From NCBI RefSeq assembly GCF_040645195.1, contig NZ_JBEYXW010000002.1, positions 124,001 through 188,000 on the forward strand: DNA of 64,000 bases. The letters run 5' to 3'. The notes beneath the pieces were generated by a model. It searched no databases, had not been told where the DNA came from, and saw only the letters and a list, made by a program, of their open reading frames with translations. Shown piece after piece: positions 8,563 to 17,281 of this stretch (positions are counted from its first letter, which is position 1; the number at the start of each line of letters is the position of its first letter). The translations under genes and the position numbers were made by a program. This DNA is from Prauserella_A sp040645195. Its GTDB lineage: Bacteria; Actinomycetota; Actinomycetes; Mycobacteriales; Pseudonocardiaceae.

Positions 8563-9135
8563 TCAGACGGCGGCGAGAGCGATGGCGGCCGCGTTCTCCA
8601 GTGCGGCTCGGTCGGCGCCGCTGCGGGCCAGCAGCCGCAGGCCACCCGAAGCTGCGTGCAGGAACTGGGCCAGCGCGAGCGCGTCCTTGTCCTTGTCCAG
8701 TTCGCCCGCGTGCTGGCCTGCCTCGATGGCCTGCCGGACCGCGTCGATCAGCCGTTCGGTGTCGCGGCGGAGGTCGTTGCTGATCTCCTCGTCGCGGCCG
8801 CCGAGTTCGGCCGCGGTGTTGACGGCCAGGCAGCCGCGCGGGCTGTGGCACGCGTCGTCGATGGTGTTGGTGAACATCTCCCGGAGCTTGTCCCGGACCG
8901 GTCGATCGGCGGTGATCAGGTCGATCCGTGCCTGCGTCGCGTTCGCCATGTAGTGCTGCAGCGACAACCGGAACAGTGCGTGTTTGCTGTTGAAGGCGTT
9001 GTAGATGCTGCTGCGGCTCAGTCCGGTCGCCGCACAGAGCTGTGCCGTCGAGGTGCCCTCGTACCCGTTGTCCCAGAAGGCATGCATGGCGCTCTCGACG
9101 GCGGCGGCCTCGTCGAACTCCCGTGGGCGCGGCAT
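8563..9135 (-). CDS. TetR-family repressor
   Basis: A 190-residue regulator whose N-terminal HTH begins at MPRPREFDEAAAVESAM and contains STAQLCAATGLSRSSIYNAF, typical of TetR. The C-terminal ligand domain resembles the TetR_C group (RGCLAVNTAAELGGRDEEI). I chose the ATG at 9135 because the family starts here; a longer frame exists upstream. It precedes the DHA1 exporter on the same strand and probably represses it. A 6-bp inverted repeat upstream (9152-9175) is a possible autoregulatory operator. Confidence 0.9.
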   Translation of the reverse strand: MPRPREFDEAAAVESAMHAFWDNGYEGTSTAQLCAATGLSRSSIYNAFNSKHALFRLSLQHYMANATQARIDLITADRPVRDKLREMFTNTIDDACHSPRGCLAVNTAAELGGRDEEISNDLRRDTERLIDAVRQAIEAGQHAGELDKDKDALALAQFLHAASGGLRLLARSGADRAALENAAAIALAAV

Positions 9136-9151
9136 GACGGTGATGCTAGCC

Positions 9152-9175
9152 GTTTTGGACCGGTCGATGCAAAAC
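9152..9175. promoter_or_regulatory. Possible TetR operator
   Basis: GTTTTG and CAAAAC form an inverted repeat with a 12-base spacer that contains the 8-bp palindrome GACCGGTC. It lies 17 bases upstream of tetR and about 50 bases upstream of the divergent hemH, in an otherwise GC-rich stretch. Position and symmetry suit a TetR site; there is no direct proof. Confidence 0.35.
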
Positions 9176-9223
9176 ATGAGCCCGGTTCGGCGTGGGCGCC
9201 GCCACAGCGGGAGGATGACAACC

Positions 9224-10258
9224 GTGAACTACGACGCGCTGCTGTGGTTGTCCTTCGGCGGACCGGAGGGGCCCGAGGATGTCGTACCGTTTCTGGAGAA
9301 CGTGACCCGGGGCAGGGGAGTCCCGCCCGAGCGCCTCGCCGAGGTCGCCCAGCACTACCAGCACTTCGGTGGCGTGTCGCCGATCAACCAGCTCAACCGG
9401 CAGGCCATCGCGGCCGTCGAGAAGGAGCTCGCGGCGCAGGGCATCGAACTGCCCGTCTACTTCGGCAACCGCAACTGGCACCCGATGGTCGAGGACACGC
9501 TCGCGCGGATGACCGCTGACGGGGTGCGCCGGGCACTGGTCTTTCCCACGAGCGCCTACGGCGGCTACTCGGCCTGCCGCCAGTACGACGAGGACATCGT
9601 GCGGGCGCGCGCCGCTGTCGGCGACAACGCGCCGGAGCTGGTGAAGCTGCGTCAGTTCTTCGACCACCCGCTGTTCGTCCGTGCCTTCGCCGACGCGGTC
9701 CGCGCCGCGCACGCGGAACTGGGCAACGGCGAGGGTGTGCGCACCGTGTTCACCGCACACTCCGTGCCGGTCAGCGCCGATGTGGCGGCCGGGCCGCCCA
9801 GCGCTGGTGGGCACCGCTACTCACGGCAGGTCGCCGAGGCGGCCCGGCTGGTCGCCGCCGAAGCGGGCGTCGACGGCTACGACGTCGTGTGGCAGTCGCG
9901 TTCCGGCTCGTCCCAGGTGCCGTGGCTCGAACCGGACATCGTCGACCACATCGACGCGTTGCACCCCGGCGGCGTGAGCGGTGTTGTGGTGTGCCCGGTG
10001 GGCTTCGTCGCCGATCACCTCGAGGTGATCTGGGATCTCGACAACGAGGCGGCCGACCGGGCCCGCGAGCTCGGGATGGGGTTCGCCCGCGCGGCGACCC
10101 CCAACGGTGACCTGCGGTTCGCGGAGCTCGTGGTCGAACTGGTCACCGAGCACACCGCCGGGGTCGAGCCCCGCAAGCTGTCCGGCTTCCCTGCCGCGGG
10201 TTGTACCACCAACGGTGCCCCGTGCGCGCCTGCCTGCTGCGAGCCTGCCAGGCGCTAG
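9224..10258 (+). CDS. hemH: Ferrochelatase (actinobacterial coproporphyrin type)
   Basis: A 344-residue enzyme inserting Fe2+ into a porphyrin in haem synthesis; actinobacterial members act on coproporphyrin III (CpfC). Family motifs include LSFGGPEGPEDV, ENVTRGRG, HYQHFGGVSPIN, FPTSAYGGYSAC, TAHSVP and VWQSRSGSSQVPWLEPD. A Cys in the SAC motif and the cysteine-rich tail (CTTNGAPCAPACC) are consistent with the C-terminal [2Fe-2S] cluster of actinobacterial ferrochelatases. I prefer the GTG at 9224 because GGGAGG lies 9 bases away, whereas an ATG at 9215 directly abuts it. In mycobacteria hemH follows inhA; here five accessory genes intervene. Confidence 0.93.
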   Translation: MNYDALLWLSFGGPEGPEDVVPFLENVTRGRGVPPERLAEVAQHYQHFGGVSPINQLNRQAIAAVEKELAAQGIELPVYFGNRNWHPMVEDTLARMTADGVRRALVFPTSAYGGYSACRQYDEDIVRARAAVGDNAPELVKLRQFFDHPLFVRAFADAVRAAHAELGNGEGVRTVFTAHSVPVSADVAAGPPSAGGHRYSRQVAEAARLVAAEAGVDGYDVVWQSRSGSSQVPWLEPDIVDHIDALHPGGVSGVVVCPVGFVADHLEVIWDLDNEAADRARELGMGFARAATPNGDLRFAELVVELVTEHTAGVEPRKLSGFPAAGCTTNGAPCAPACCEPARR

Positions 10259-10268
10259 AACGGCTTCG

Positions 10269-11063
10269 TCAGGACCGGTTGGCCTGGTCGGCGAACACGC
10301 GGACCGCGTCGTTGACGGCGGCGCGGCGGGCGGCACGGACGGCGTCTGCCAGTGGTCGCAACGCGTCGGCCCGCTGGTTGGCGGCTGATGCGGACAGGGC
10401 GCCGCCCGGCTCGTCGGCATGGGCCAGCGCGAGGATGGCGCCGATCTCCTCGGCACGCTGCAGGACGCGCAGCGCCCGGCCTGGCGTGCCCGCAGGCCAG
10501 GCCGGTGCCGGGGTCGCTTTCAGCCTCGCCGACAGCTCGGCGCGCACGCCGGGGCGGTCGCGTGCCACATCGAGTGCCTGCAACGCGCCGGCGCTGTCCC
10601 GGATCGCGTCGGTGAGGTTGTGCTCTGCTTCGGCGATCCCGAGGTACTCCGGGGGCGTCACGCTCGCCATCCGGTACACCGTCCAGCGGACCAGTCCCTC
10701 GGCAATCGCCTGTGGCACCACGCCGTAGCCCAGTCCGGCCAACGCGACGGCTTCGCCCGTGCGCAGCGCGGCCTCGGTGAACGGCCCACCGCCACCGAGG
10801 CCCCGGACATCGCCGGGCACGGGGAGCACGAGCAGCGCGTCGGTCACGCCGAGGCGGCGCAGCGCGGCGAGCAGCTGGGCGGGCGTTGCGGGAACGTCAC
10901 CGGTCACCGGCAGCCCGAACGCCTCGGCCGCGTTCTGCTCGGCGGCAACCACTTCATGCGCCTCACCCCAGGCCAGCAGGGCATCGAGCGCGTTGTCGGA
11001 AGCGGCGGCGCCGTGCAGCCACGCCGAGGACCAGACGGCAAGGGTCGCACTGGGACAGCACAC
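10269..11063 (-). CDS. Conserved hypothetical protein (Rv1486c-like position)
   Basis: A protein of about 264 residues, rich in alanine and leucine, with no membrane helix or catalytic motif I recognise. It occupies the place of Rv1486c, converging on hemH, as in mycobacteria. The interior contains LLAALRRLGVTDALLVLPVPGD-like alternating hydrophobic segments, suggesting an alpha/beta fold, and a helical C-terminal half. The GTG at 11063 is the best visible start but has no clear ribosome site; the frame is open further upstream and would overlap the divergent MoxR gene. Function unknown. Confidence 0.7.
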   Translation of the reverse strand: MCCPSATLAVWSSAWLHGAAASDNALDALLAWGEAHEVVAAEQNAAEAFGLPVTGDVPATPAQLLAALRRLGVTDALLVLPVPGDVRGLGGGGPFTEAALRTGEAVALAGLGYGVVPQAIAEGLVRWTVYRMASVTPPEYLGIAEAEHNLTDAIRDSAGALQALDVARDRPGVRAELSARLKATPAPAWPAGTPGRALRVLQRAEEIGAILALAHADEPGGALSASAANQRADALRPLADAVRAARRAAVNDAVRVFADQANRS

Positions 11064-11129
11064 AGAGATCGAGAGTACCGGGGGTGGAGTTGGTCCACGT
11101 CGACGTGGGGCACGAGCGGCGCTAGCGTC

Positions 11130-12536
11130 GTGAACGTGACTCTGTCTCCACCCGAAGACCTGCCCCGTACCGTGGGCGAACTGCGCGCCGCTGGATACCA
11201 GGCGCGCAGTGTCAGGACCGAGATCCACGACAACCTGCTCGCCGCGCTGCGCGACGGCACCGATCCGTGGCCCGGCATCGTCGGCTTCTCCCGCACGGTG
11301 CTGCCGCAGTTCGAACGCGCGTTGCTCGCCGGGCACGACGTGGTCCTGCTCGGCGAACGCGGCCAGGGCAAGACCCGCCTGCTGCGCACACTCGCCGGCC
11401 TGCTCGACGAGTGGACCCCCGCCATCGCCGGATCCGAGCTGGCCGAGCACCCACTCGAACCCATCACGCCGGTATCCCGTCGCCGCGCCGCCGAACTCGG
11501 CGACGAGCTGCCGGTGACGTGGTTGCACCGCAGCGAGCGCTACACCGAGAAGCTCGCCACGCCGGACACCTCGGTCGGTGACCTCATCGGTGACGTCGAC
11601 CCCGTCAAGGTGGCGGAGGGGCGTAGCCTCGGCGACCCCGAGACCATCCACTTCGGACTCGTGCCGCGCGCGCACCGCGGGATCGTCGCGATCAACGAGC
11701 TGCCCGACCTCGCCGAGCGCATCCAGGTGGCGCTGCTCAACGTCATGGAGGAGCGCGACATCCAGGTTCGCGGCTACACGTTGCGGCTCCCGCTGGACGT
11801 GCTGCTCGTCGCGACCGCGAACCCCGAGGACTACACCAACCGCGGCCGGATCATCACCCCGCTCAAGGACCGTTTCGGCGCCGAGATCCGCACCCACTAC
11901 CCGCTGGACGTCGCTGCCGAGGTGGGCGTGGTGAAGCAGGAGGCGCGGCTGGTGGCGGAGGTCGGCGAGCCGCTGCTGGAGGTGCTGGCCCGGTTCGTGC
12001 GCAACCTGCGTGAGTCCACGGTCGTGGACCAGCGTTCCGGTGTCTCCGCGAGGTTCGCCGTGGCGGCCGCCGAGACGGTCGCCGCGGCCGCTCTGCGGCG
12101 GGCCGCCCTCACCGGTGAGCAGCCGGCCGTGGCCAGGCCCGTCGACCTGGAGGCCGTACCGGCCGTGCTCCGCGGCAAGATCGAGTTCGAGCCCGGTGAG
12201 GAGGGCAGGGAGACCGAGCACCTGGTGCACCTGTTGCGCCGTGCGATCGCCGAGACGGCGCGGGAACGTTTCGCCGGGTTGAACTTGCGGCCGCTCGCCG
12301 AGGCCGTCGCCGACGGGCATCTCGTCGCGACCGGGGAGCGCGTGCCCGGCACCGATGTGCTCGCGGCGTTGCCGGAGCTGCCCGTGCTGCACGAGGTGGC
12401 CCAGCGGGCCGGAGTGGCCCCGGACGACCCGCCCGGTCGCATCGCCTCGGCCGTCGAGCTGGCGCTGGAATCGCTGTACCTGGCACGCAGGCTCGCCAAG
12501 GACGCCGACGACTCGACGACGGTGTACGGGCCGTGA
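11130..12536 (+). CDS. MoxR/Mg-chelatase-type AAA+ ATPase
   Basis: A 468-residue AAA+ protein (compare Rv0958, about 459 residues). Walker A is GERGQGKTR, Walker B GIVAINELPDL, and the sensor region reads VATANPEDYTNRGR. Such ATPases pair with VWA proteins and are thought to act as metal-insertion or complex-maturation chaperones. It starts at GTG 11130 (or GTG 11136), and its stop overlaps the next gene's start by 4 bases (GTGA), so the ATPase and the VWA protein are made together. It is divergent from the conserved hypothetical gene. Confidence 0.88.
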   Translation: MNVTLSPPEDLPRTVGELRAAGYQARSVRTEIHDNLLAALRDGTDPWPGIVGFSRTVLPQFERALLAGHDVVLLGERGQGKTRLLRTLAGLLDEWTPAIAGSELAEHPLEPITPVSRRRAAELGDELPVTWLHRSERYTEKLATPDTSVGDLIGDVDPVKVAEGRSLGDPETIHFGLVPRAHRGIVAINELPDLAERIQVALLNVMEERDIQVRGYTLRLPLDVLLVATANPEDYTNRGRIITPLKDRFGAEIRTHYPLDVAAEVGVVKQEARLVAEVGEPLLEVLARFVRNLRESTVVDQRSGVSARFAVAAAETVAAAALRRAALTGEQPAVARPVDLEAVPAVLRGKIEFEPGEEGRETEHLVHLLRRAIAETARERFAGLNLRPLAEAVADGHLVATGERVPGTDVLAALPELPVLHEVAQRAGVAPDDPPGRIASAVELALESLYLARRLAKDADDSTTVYGP

Positions 12537-14491
12537 GTGCCCAGCCCGAGCACTACTCCTACGGTCCGTACCACGACGGGCCCGATCCGCTCGCGCCGCC
12601 GACGGACCTGCGTGACGCGGTGGACGAGATCGGCCGCGACGTGATGTCCGGCTCCTCCCCACGCTCGGCACTGGAGGAGCTCCTGCGCCGTGGTACGCCT
12701 CGAACCGCGGGGTTGGACGAGCTGACCCGGCGGGTGTGGCAGCGCCGCTCCGAGATCCAGCGCAGGCACCGGCTCGACGGCACGCTGCAGGAGGTACGGC
12801 GGCTGCTCGACGAGGCGCTCGACGCGGAACGCCGCGCGCTGTTTCCCGACCCCTCCGACGAGGCCCGGCTGCGCGAGGCGGAGCTCGACGCGCTGCCGCC
12901 GGGCACGGCCGCGGCGGTGCGTGAGCTCGCCGGCTACGAATGGACCTCCGAGCAGGGCAGGGAGAACTACGAGCGGATCCGGGAGCTGCTGGGCCAGGAG
13001 CTGCTGGAGTCGCGCTTCGAGGGGATGAAGGACGCACTGCGAGCCACCACACCCGAGGACGTCGAGCGCGTCAACCAGATGCTGTCCGACCTCAATGCAC
13101 TGCTGTCCGCGCACGCACAGGGCTTCGGCGATATCGACGAGCGGTTCGCCGAGTTCATCCGCCGCCACGGCGAGTTCTTCCCCGAGAACCCTGCCAACGT
13201 CGAGGAGCTCATCGACGTGCTCGCGGCGCGGGCGGCCGCGGCGCAACGGATGCTGAACTCGATGACGGCCGAGCAGCGCGCCGAACTCGGGCAGCTGGCG
13301 CAGCAGGCCTTCGGTGACCCCCGCCTCGCCCAGCAACTGTCCACACTGGACGCTCAGCTGCGTGGTCTGCGACCGGGTGAGGACTGGACGTCCTCGGCTC
13401 GCTTCCGCGGCAACGATCCGCTCGGCCTCGGCGAGGGGGCGCAGGCGATGACCGACCTCGCCGAGCTGGACGCGCTCGCCGAGCAGCTGTCCCAGTCCTA
13501 TCCCGGCGCGCGGCTGGAGGACATCGACCTGGAGGCCCTCGAACGGCAGGTCGGCGCTGACGCAGGCGTGGACGCGCGCAGGCTCGCCGAGCTGGAGCGG
13601 GAACTGCGCGCGCAGGGCCTGTTCGAGCGTGCGCCCGACGGTTCACTGCGGCTGTCGCCGAAGGCGTTGCGGCGGCTGGGCGAGACGGCGCTGGCCGACG
13701 TGGTGCGCTCCCTGCGTGGCCGCACCGGCGACCGGGACACCGCCTCGGCCGGGGCGGCGGGCGAGCCGGACGGCTCCACCCGGCCGTGGGAGTTCGGCGA
13801 CACCCAGCCGTGGGCGGTCTCGCGCACGGTCCGCAACGCGGTGCTGCGCACGGCCGCACACGGCGGCGGGCCGATCCGGCTCGATGTGTCCGATGTGGAG
13901 GTCGTGGAGACGGAGAACCGAGCCCGGGCCGCCGTCGCGCTGTGTGTGGACACGTCGTGGTCGATGGTCCAGGAGGGCAGGTGGCTGCCGATGAAGCGCA
14001 CTGCGCTGGCCCTGCATCAGCTGATCTCCACGCGCTTTCGCAACGACGCGCTGCAGCTGATCACCTTCGGCCGCTACGCCGCGTCGGTGGAGCTGGCCGA
14101 GCTGATCGGCCTCGACGGCGCCTGGGAGCAGGGCACGAACGCCCACCACGCGCTGTTGCTGGCCGGGCGGCACCTGCGCCGCCATCCGGACGCGCAGCCC
14201 GTGGTGCTCATGGTGACCGACGGTGAGCCGACGGCCCACCTCGAACAGGACGGGATCGCCGAGTTCGACTACCCGCCGAGCCCGCGCACACTGCAGCGGA
14301 CTTTGTCCGAAGTGGACCGGCTGGCCAAGCTGGGGGCCGCGCTCACCGTCTTCCGGCTCGGCGACGACCCCCGGCTGGCCGCGTTCGTCGATCTGCTCGC
14401 CCGGCGCGCGGGCGGGCGGGTACTGGCACCGGATCTGGACGGGCTCGGCGCCGCGGTGGTGGGCGACTACCTCCGCAGCAGGCGTTCGTAG
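12533..14491 (+). CDS. VWA-domain partner protein of the MoxR-type ATPase
   Basis: A 652-residue cytosolic protein (compare Rv0959, about 672). The first 430 residues are charged and largely helical. The C-terminal 200 residues form a von Willebrand A domain with the MIDAS motif CVDTSWSM and a downstream MVTDGEPTAH metal loop. No signal peptide or membrane helix is visible. By analogy with the CobN/ChlD and Rv0958-Rv0959 pairs it should bind a protein client through Mg2+ at the MIDAS and present it to the ATPase. It overlaps the ATPase gene by 4 bases and converges on the S8 protease gene with a 7-base gap. Confidence 0.88.
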   Translation: MSAQPEHYSYGPYHDGPDPLAPPTDLRDAVDEIGRDVMSGSSPRSALEELLRRGTPRTAGLDELTRRVWQRRSEIQRRHRLDGTLQEVRRLLDEALDAERRALFPDPSDEARLREAELDALPPGTAAAVRELAGYEWTSEQGRENYERIRELLGQELLESRFEGMKDALRATTPEDVERVNQMLSDLNALLSAHAQGFGDIDERFAEFIRRHGEFFPENPANVEELIDVLAARAAAAQRMLNSMTAEQRAELGQLAQQAFGDPRLAQQLSTLDAQLRGLRPGEDWTSSARFRGNDPLGLGEGAQAMTDLAELDALAEQLSQSYPGARLEDIDLEALERQVGADAGVDARRLAELERELRAQGLFERAPDGSLRLSPKALRRLGETALADVVRSLRGRTGDRDTASAGAAGEPDGSTRPWEFGDTQPWAVSRTVRNAVLRTAAHGGGPIRLDVSDVEVVETENRARAAVALCVDTSWSMVQEGRWLPMKRTALALHQLISTRFRNDALQLITFGRYAASVELAELIGLDGAWEQGTNAHHALLLAGRHLRRHPDAQPVVLMVTDGEPTAHLEQDGIAEFDYPPSPRTLQRTLSEVDRLAKLGAALTVFRLGDDPRLAAFVDLLARRAGGRVLAPDLDGLGAAVVGDYLRSRRS

Positions 14492-14498
14492 CGCGGGG

Positions 14499-15680
14499 TC
14501 AGGGCGCCTGCACCAGCCCGGTGCCGACGTCGGTCGACGGTACGGCCAGCCGCAGCGCCGACTGGCCGAGCCGCGCCCACAGCTCCCAGGACCGTGCTCC
14601 GTGCTGCTGGGCGAGCAGCGCCGCCACGCCCGCGACGTGCGGTGTGGCCATGCTGGTGCCGCTGATCGTGGTGTAGCGCTCGGGCAGCGTCCAGCTGGAG
14701 TAGACGTCGACGCCCGGTCCGACGATGTCGACGGCGGCGTTGCTGTCCACCGACCCGCAGGAGAAACCGGCGACCTCGTGCCGGACGTCGACCGCGCCGA
14801 CGGCCATGATCGACGGGCAGTTCGCGGGGTGCCCGACCGGCGCGATGTGGCCGTCCTCGCGGCGGCTCTCGTTGCCCGCGGCCGCGATGATCAGCGCGCC
14901 CTGCTGGATCGCCCGGCGGGCGGCGGTCTCGAAGATCTGCGAATACGGGTCGCCGACCTGGGTGGCGGCACCGAGCGACATCGACACGACGGCGCAGCGG
15001 TTGCTGATCGCCCACTGAATACCGGCGAGGATGCCGCCGTCGGTGCCCGAGCCGTCGTTGCCGAGCACCTTGCCCGCGTAGATCTCGGCCTCGTAGGCGA
15101 CGCCGTAGCCGGGACCCTGTTCCGGGGTACGCGGGCCGCAGGCCGTGCCGACGCAGTGCGTGCCGTGGCCGTGGGCGTCCTCGACGCTCTCGCCGTCGAC
15201 GAACGAGCTGGTGACGAGCGCACGGCCGGCGAGGTCCGGATGACCGGTCACCACACCGGTGTCCAGCACGGCCACCCGGATTCCGGCGCCGGTCGCGGTG
15301 CTGTCCGGCGCACCGAGTGCCTGCAGGCCCCAAGTGAACGCGGTCTCGTCAGCGGCCTCCTCCGGCGCGGGGGCGGGCGCGGTGTAGGCCTGTACAAGGC
15401 GTTCCGGCTCGATCATGGCGAGCGGACCGGGCTCGGCGCAGGCGCGGGCCAGTGCGTCGGCCTGTTCGGGAGCCGCGGTGACCACCGCGACCCCGAGTTC
15501 GTGCAGCAGTAGCCCATCGACAGCGGCGGGCAGGCTCAACCCGGTGGCGCCGAGCAGATCGGCGGTGTTCGCGGTGTCCAGCCCCGCGACCCGGCGGATC
15601 TCCCGGACCGCCGCGGCGGCGGAGTCCTCCTCGAGTAGTACGAGATACCGGCCGGTCGTGCCCTGCGCGCCAGTCGTCAT
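14499..15680 (-). CDS. Subtilisin-like serine protease (S8), no signal peptide
   Basis: A 393-residue peptidase. The catalytic triad is complete: Asp in VAVLDTGVV, His in HGHGTHCVG, Ser in SGTSMATPHVAG, with the oxyanion Asn in AAAGNES. About 115 residues precede the catalytic domain and look like an I9-type inhibitory prodomain (begins GRYLVLLEEDSAAAAVREI). No secretion signal is seen at either candidate start, so the enzyme may be cytosolic or exported by another route. I chose the ATG at 15680, with AAGGTGG five bases before it; a GTG at 15689 is possible. The P450 gene lies 49 bases upstream on the same strand. Confidence 0.88.
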   Translation of the reverse strand: MTTGAQGTTGRYLVLLEEDSAAAAVREIRRVAGLDTANTADLLGATGLSLPAAVDGLLLHELGVAVVTAAPEQADALARACAEPGPLAMIEPERLVQAYTAPAPAPEEAADETAFTWGLQALGAPDSTATGAGIRVAVLDTGVVTGHPDLAGRALVTSSFVDGESVEDAHGHGTHCVGTACGPRTPEQGPGYGVAYEAEIYAGKVLGNDGSGTDGGILAGIQWAISNRCAVVSMSLGAATQVGDPYSQIFETAARRAIQQGALIIAAAGNESRREDGHIAPVGHPANCPSIMAVGAVDVRHEVAGFSCGSVDSNAAVDIVGPGVDVYSSWTLPERYTTISGTSMATPHVAGVAALLAQQHGARSWELWARLGQSALRLAVPSTDVGTGLVQAP

Positions 15681-15729
15681 GGCCGCCACCTTCTTCAGTT
15701 GGGGAAGGGGAAAGCCGCCATGTTACGAG

Positions 15730-17070
15730 TCATGTGCGCTGGGTGACAACAACCTTCGCCCCGCGTGCCGGGACCATGGTGATGTTGCGTGCCCTCGCCG
15801 GTTCGGGCCGGGCGCGATCGGGGGCCAGGTCGTACCGCGACAGGACGGCCTGCAGCACCGTGGTCCCCTCCAGCAGCGAGAAACCCGCGCCGAGGCAGCG
15901 GCGAACCCCACCGCCGAACGGGAACCAGGTACCCGGCGCGGGGCCGCCGTCGAGGAAGCGCTGGGGGCGGAAGGCACCGGGGTCGGGATGGTGTGCCGGA
16001 TCGGCCTGCACGAGCCCGATCGAGGGCATCACCGTGTGCCCCGCCGGAATGCGGTACCCGCCGATCTCGACGTCTCTGGTCAGTTTGCGCGTGACCTCCA
16101 AGATCACCGGGTGCAGCCGCATCGCCTCCTTGACGACCGCCTCGAGATACTTCTCGTCCCCGGCGTCGGCCGCGCGCGTGGCCTCGGTGAGCTGGCCCCG
16201 GTCACGGGCGAGGTCGTGGAAGGCCCAGGCGAGTGCGGTCGCCGTCGTCTCGTGCCCGGCCAGCAGGAGCGTGATGAGCTGGTCGCGCAGTTCGACGTCG
16301 GTGAGCCGGTCGTCCTCGGCGGGGACGGTGAGCAGCCGTGACAGCACGTCCTGGCGGCTGTCCAGGTCGGTGGCGCGGCGCCGCTCGGCGATCTCGGCGT
16401 AGAGCAGTTCGTCGGCCCGGCGCCGGGTGTGGGCGTAGCGCTTCCACGGGCCGAAGCGCTCCAGCCTGGGGTTGTACCAGCCCAGGAGTTCGATCGGTCC
16501 GACGTCGGCGATCCGGCGCAGTAGCCGCCGCAGCGCCACCAGCCGCGGCCCATCGGTGACCCCGAAGACGACCTGCAGGATGATCTCCAGCGTCAGCGCC
16601 TGCATGCGCGTGTGCACGGAGAACGGTGTGCCGGTGGGCCAGCGCCGGACCTCGCGGTCGGTCAGCTCCGCGACCAGGGCCCGGTAGCCGCGCAGGGCCG
16701 CGCCGTTGAACGCGGGCATGAGCAGTTTGCGTGCCCTGAGGTGCTCGTCCTCGTCGGTGAGCAGGACCGAGTGCACACCCATCGCGGGCTCGAGGATCAC
16801 ATTGCCCTCGCCTGCGTGGAACACCGTGGCGGGTCCGCTGAACACCTCGCGGATGTGGTCGATGTCGGCGAGCTGCACGACGTCGCGATCGGGGTAGATC
16901 CGCAGCCGCACGACGTCGCCGTAGCGGCGCCGCAACCGCGGCAGCCACAGGTGCCGGAACGAGCCGAACAGCACGGTCTGCAGACCCAGCGGAAGACGGG
17001 GCCCGGGTGGTGGAGTGCTGGCGGTGAGGTCGTCGAGGCGTACTCCGGTCGGGGCGCTCTCGGACGTCAT
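15730..17070 (-). CDS. Cytochrome P450 monooxygenase
   Basis: A 446-residue P450. Diagnostic elements: the I-helix LLLAGHETTA, the ExxR motif KEAMRLHP, and the haem-binding FPFGGGVRRCLGAGF with its thiolate cysteine. The short proline-rich N-terminus and the FGSFRHLWLPRLRRRYGDV opening resemble the larger CYP138/CYP110-like actinobacterial P450s rather than the compact CYP105 group. No ferredoxin or reductase gene is adjacent. The ATG at 17070 has AAAGGAG 5 bases upstream, and a palindrome (17105-17120) overlaps the likely promoter. The substrate is unknown; fatty acid- or terpene-like substrates are possible. Confidence 0.92.
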   Translation of the reverse strand: MTSESAPTGVRLDDLTASTPPPGPRLPLGLQTVLFGSFRHLWLPRLRRRYGDVVRLRIYPDRDVVQLADIDHIREVFSGPATVFHAGEGNVILEPAMGVHSVLLTDEDEHLRARKLLMPAFNGAALRGYRALVAELTDREVRRWPTGTPFSVHTRMQALTLEIILQVVFGVTDGPRLVALRRLLRRIADVGPIELLGWYNPRLERFGPWKRYAHTRRRADELLYAEIAERRRATDLDSRQDVLSRLLTVPAEDDRLTDVELRDQLITLLLAGHETTATALAWAFHDLARDRGQLTEATRAADAGDEKYLEAVVKEAMRLHPVILEVTRKLTRDVEIGGYRIPAGHTVMPSIGLVQADPAHHPDPGAFRPQRFLDGGPAPGTWFPFGGGVRRCLGAGFSLLEGTTVLQAVLSRYDLAPDRARPEPARARNITMVPARGAKVVVTQRT

Positions 17071-17104
17071 GCATGCTCCTTTGCCGACCGTCTACCCGAC
17101 CGAG

Positions 17105-17120
17105 TTATACGCCCGTATAA
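17105..17120. promoter_or_regulatory. Palindrome in the P450 promoter region
   Basis: TTATACG-CC-CGTATAA is a perfect 7-bp inverted repeat centred about 43 bases before the P450 start, in an AT-rich island. On the minus strand it contains TATAAC, a plausible -10 element, so a repressor bound here would block transcription. No regulator gene is adjacent. Confidence 0.45.
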
Positions 17121-17281
17121 ACCGCGTGTCCATCTGGTCACCAACCGTGAACAGCCTGTCGTCTGGGGCACCGGGACGATCTCCTGAGTGCAGTGCGCAG
17201 ACTGCTGTTGTCCTCCTGATGTGGTCGGCATCCTTCCCACCAGGCGGGAAAGCAGGGGAGACGCACGCATAGGGTTGAGGC

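Noticed and set aside
10419..11129. Upstream extension of the MoxR-type ATPase frame
   Set aside because: The added sequence lies opposite the minus-strand conserved hypothetical gene and has no AAA+ family counterpart.
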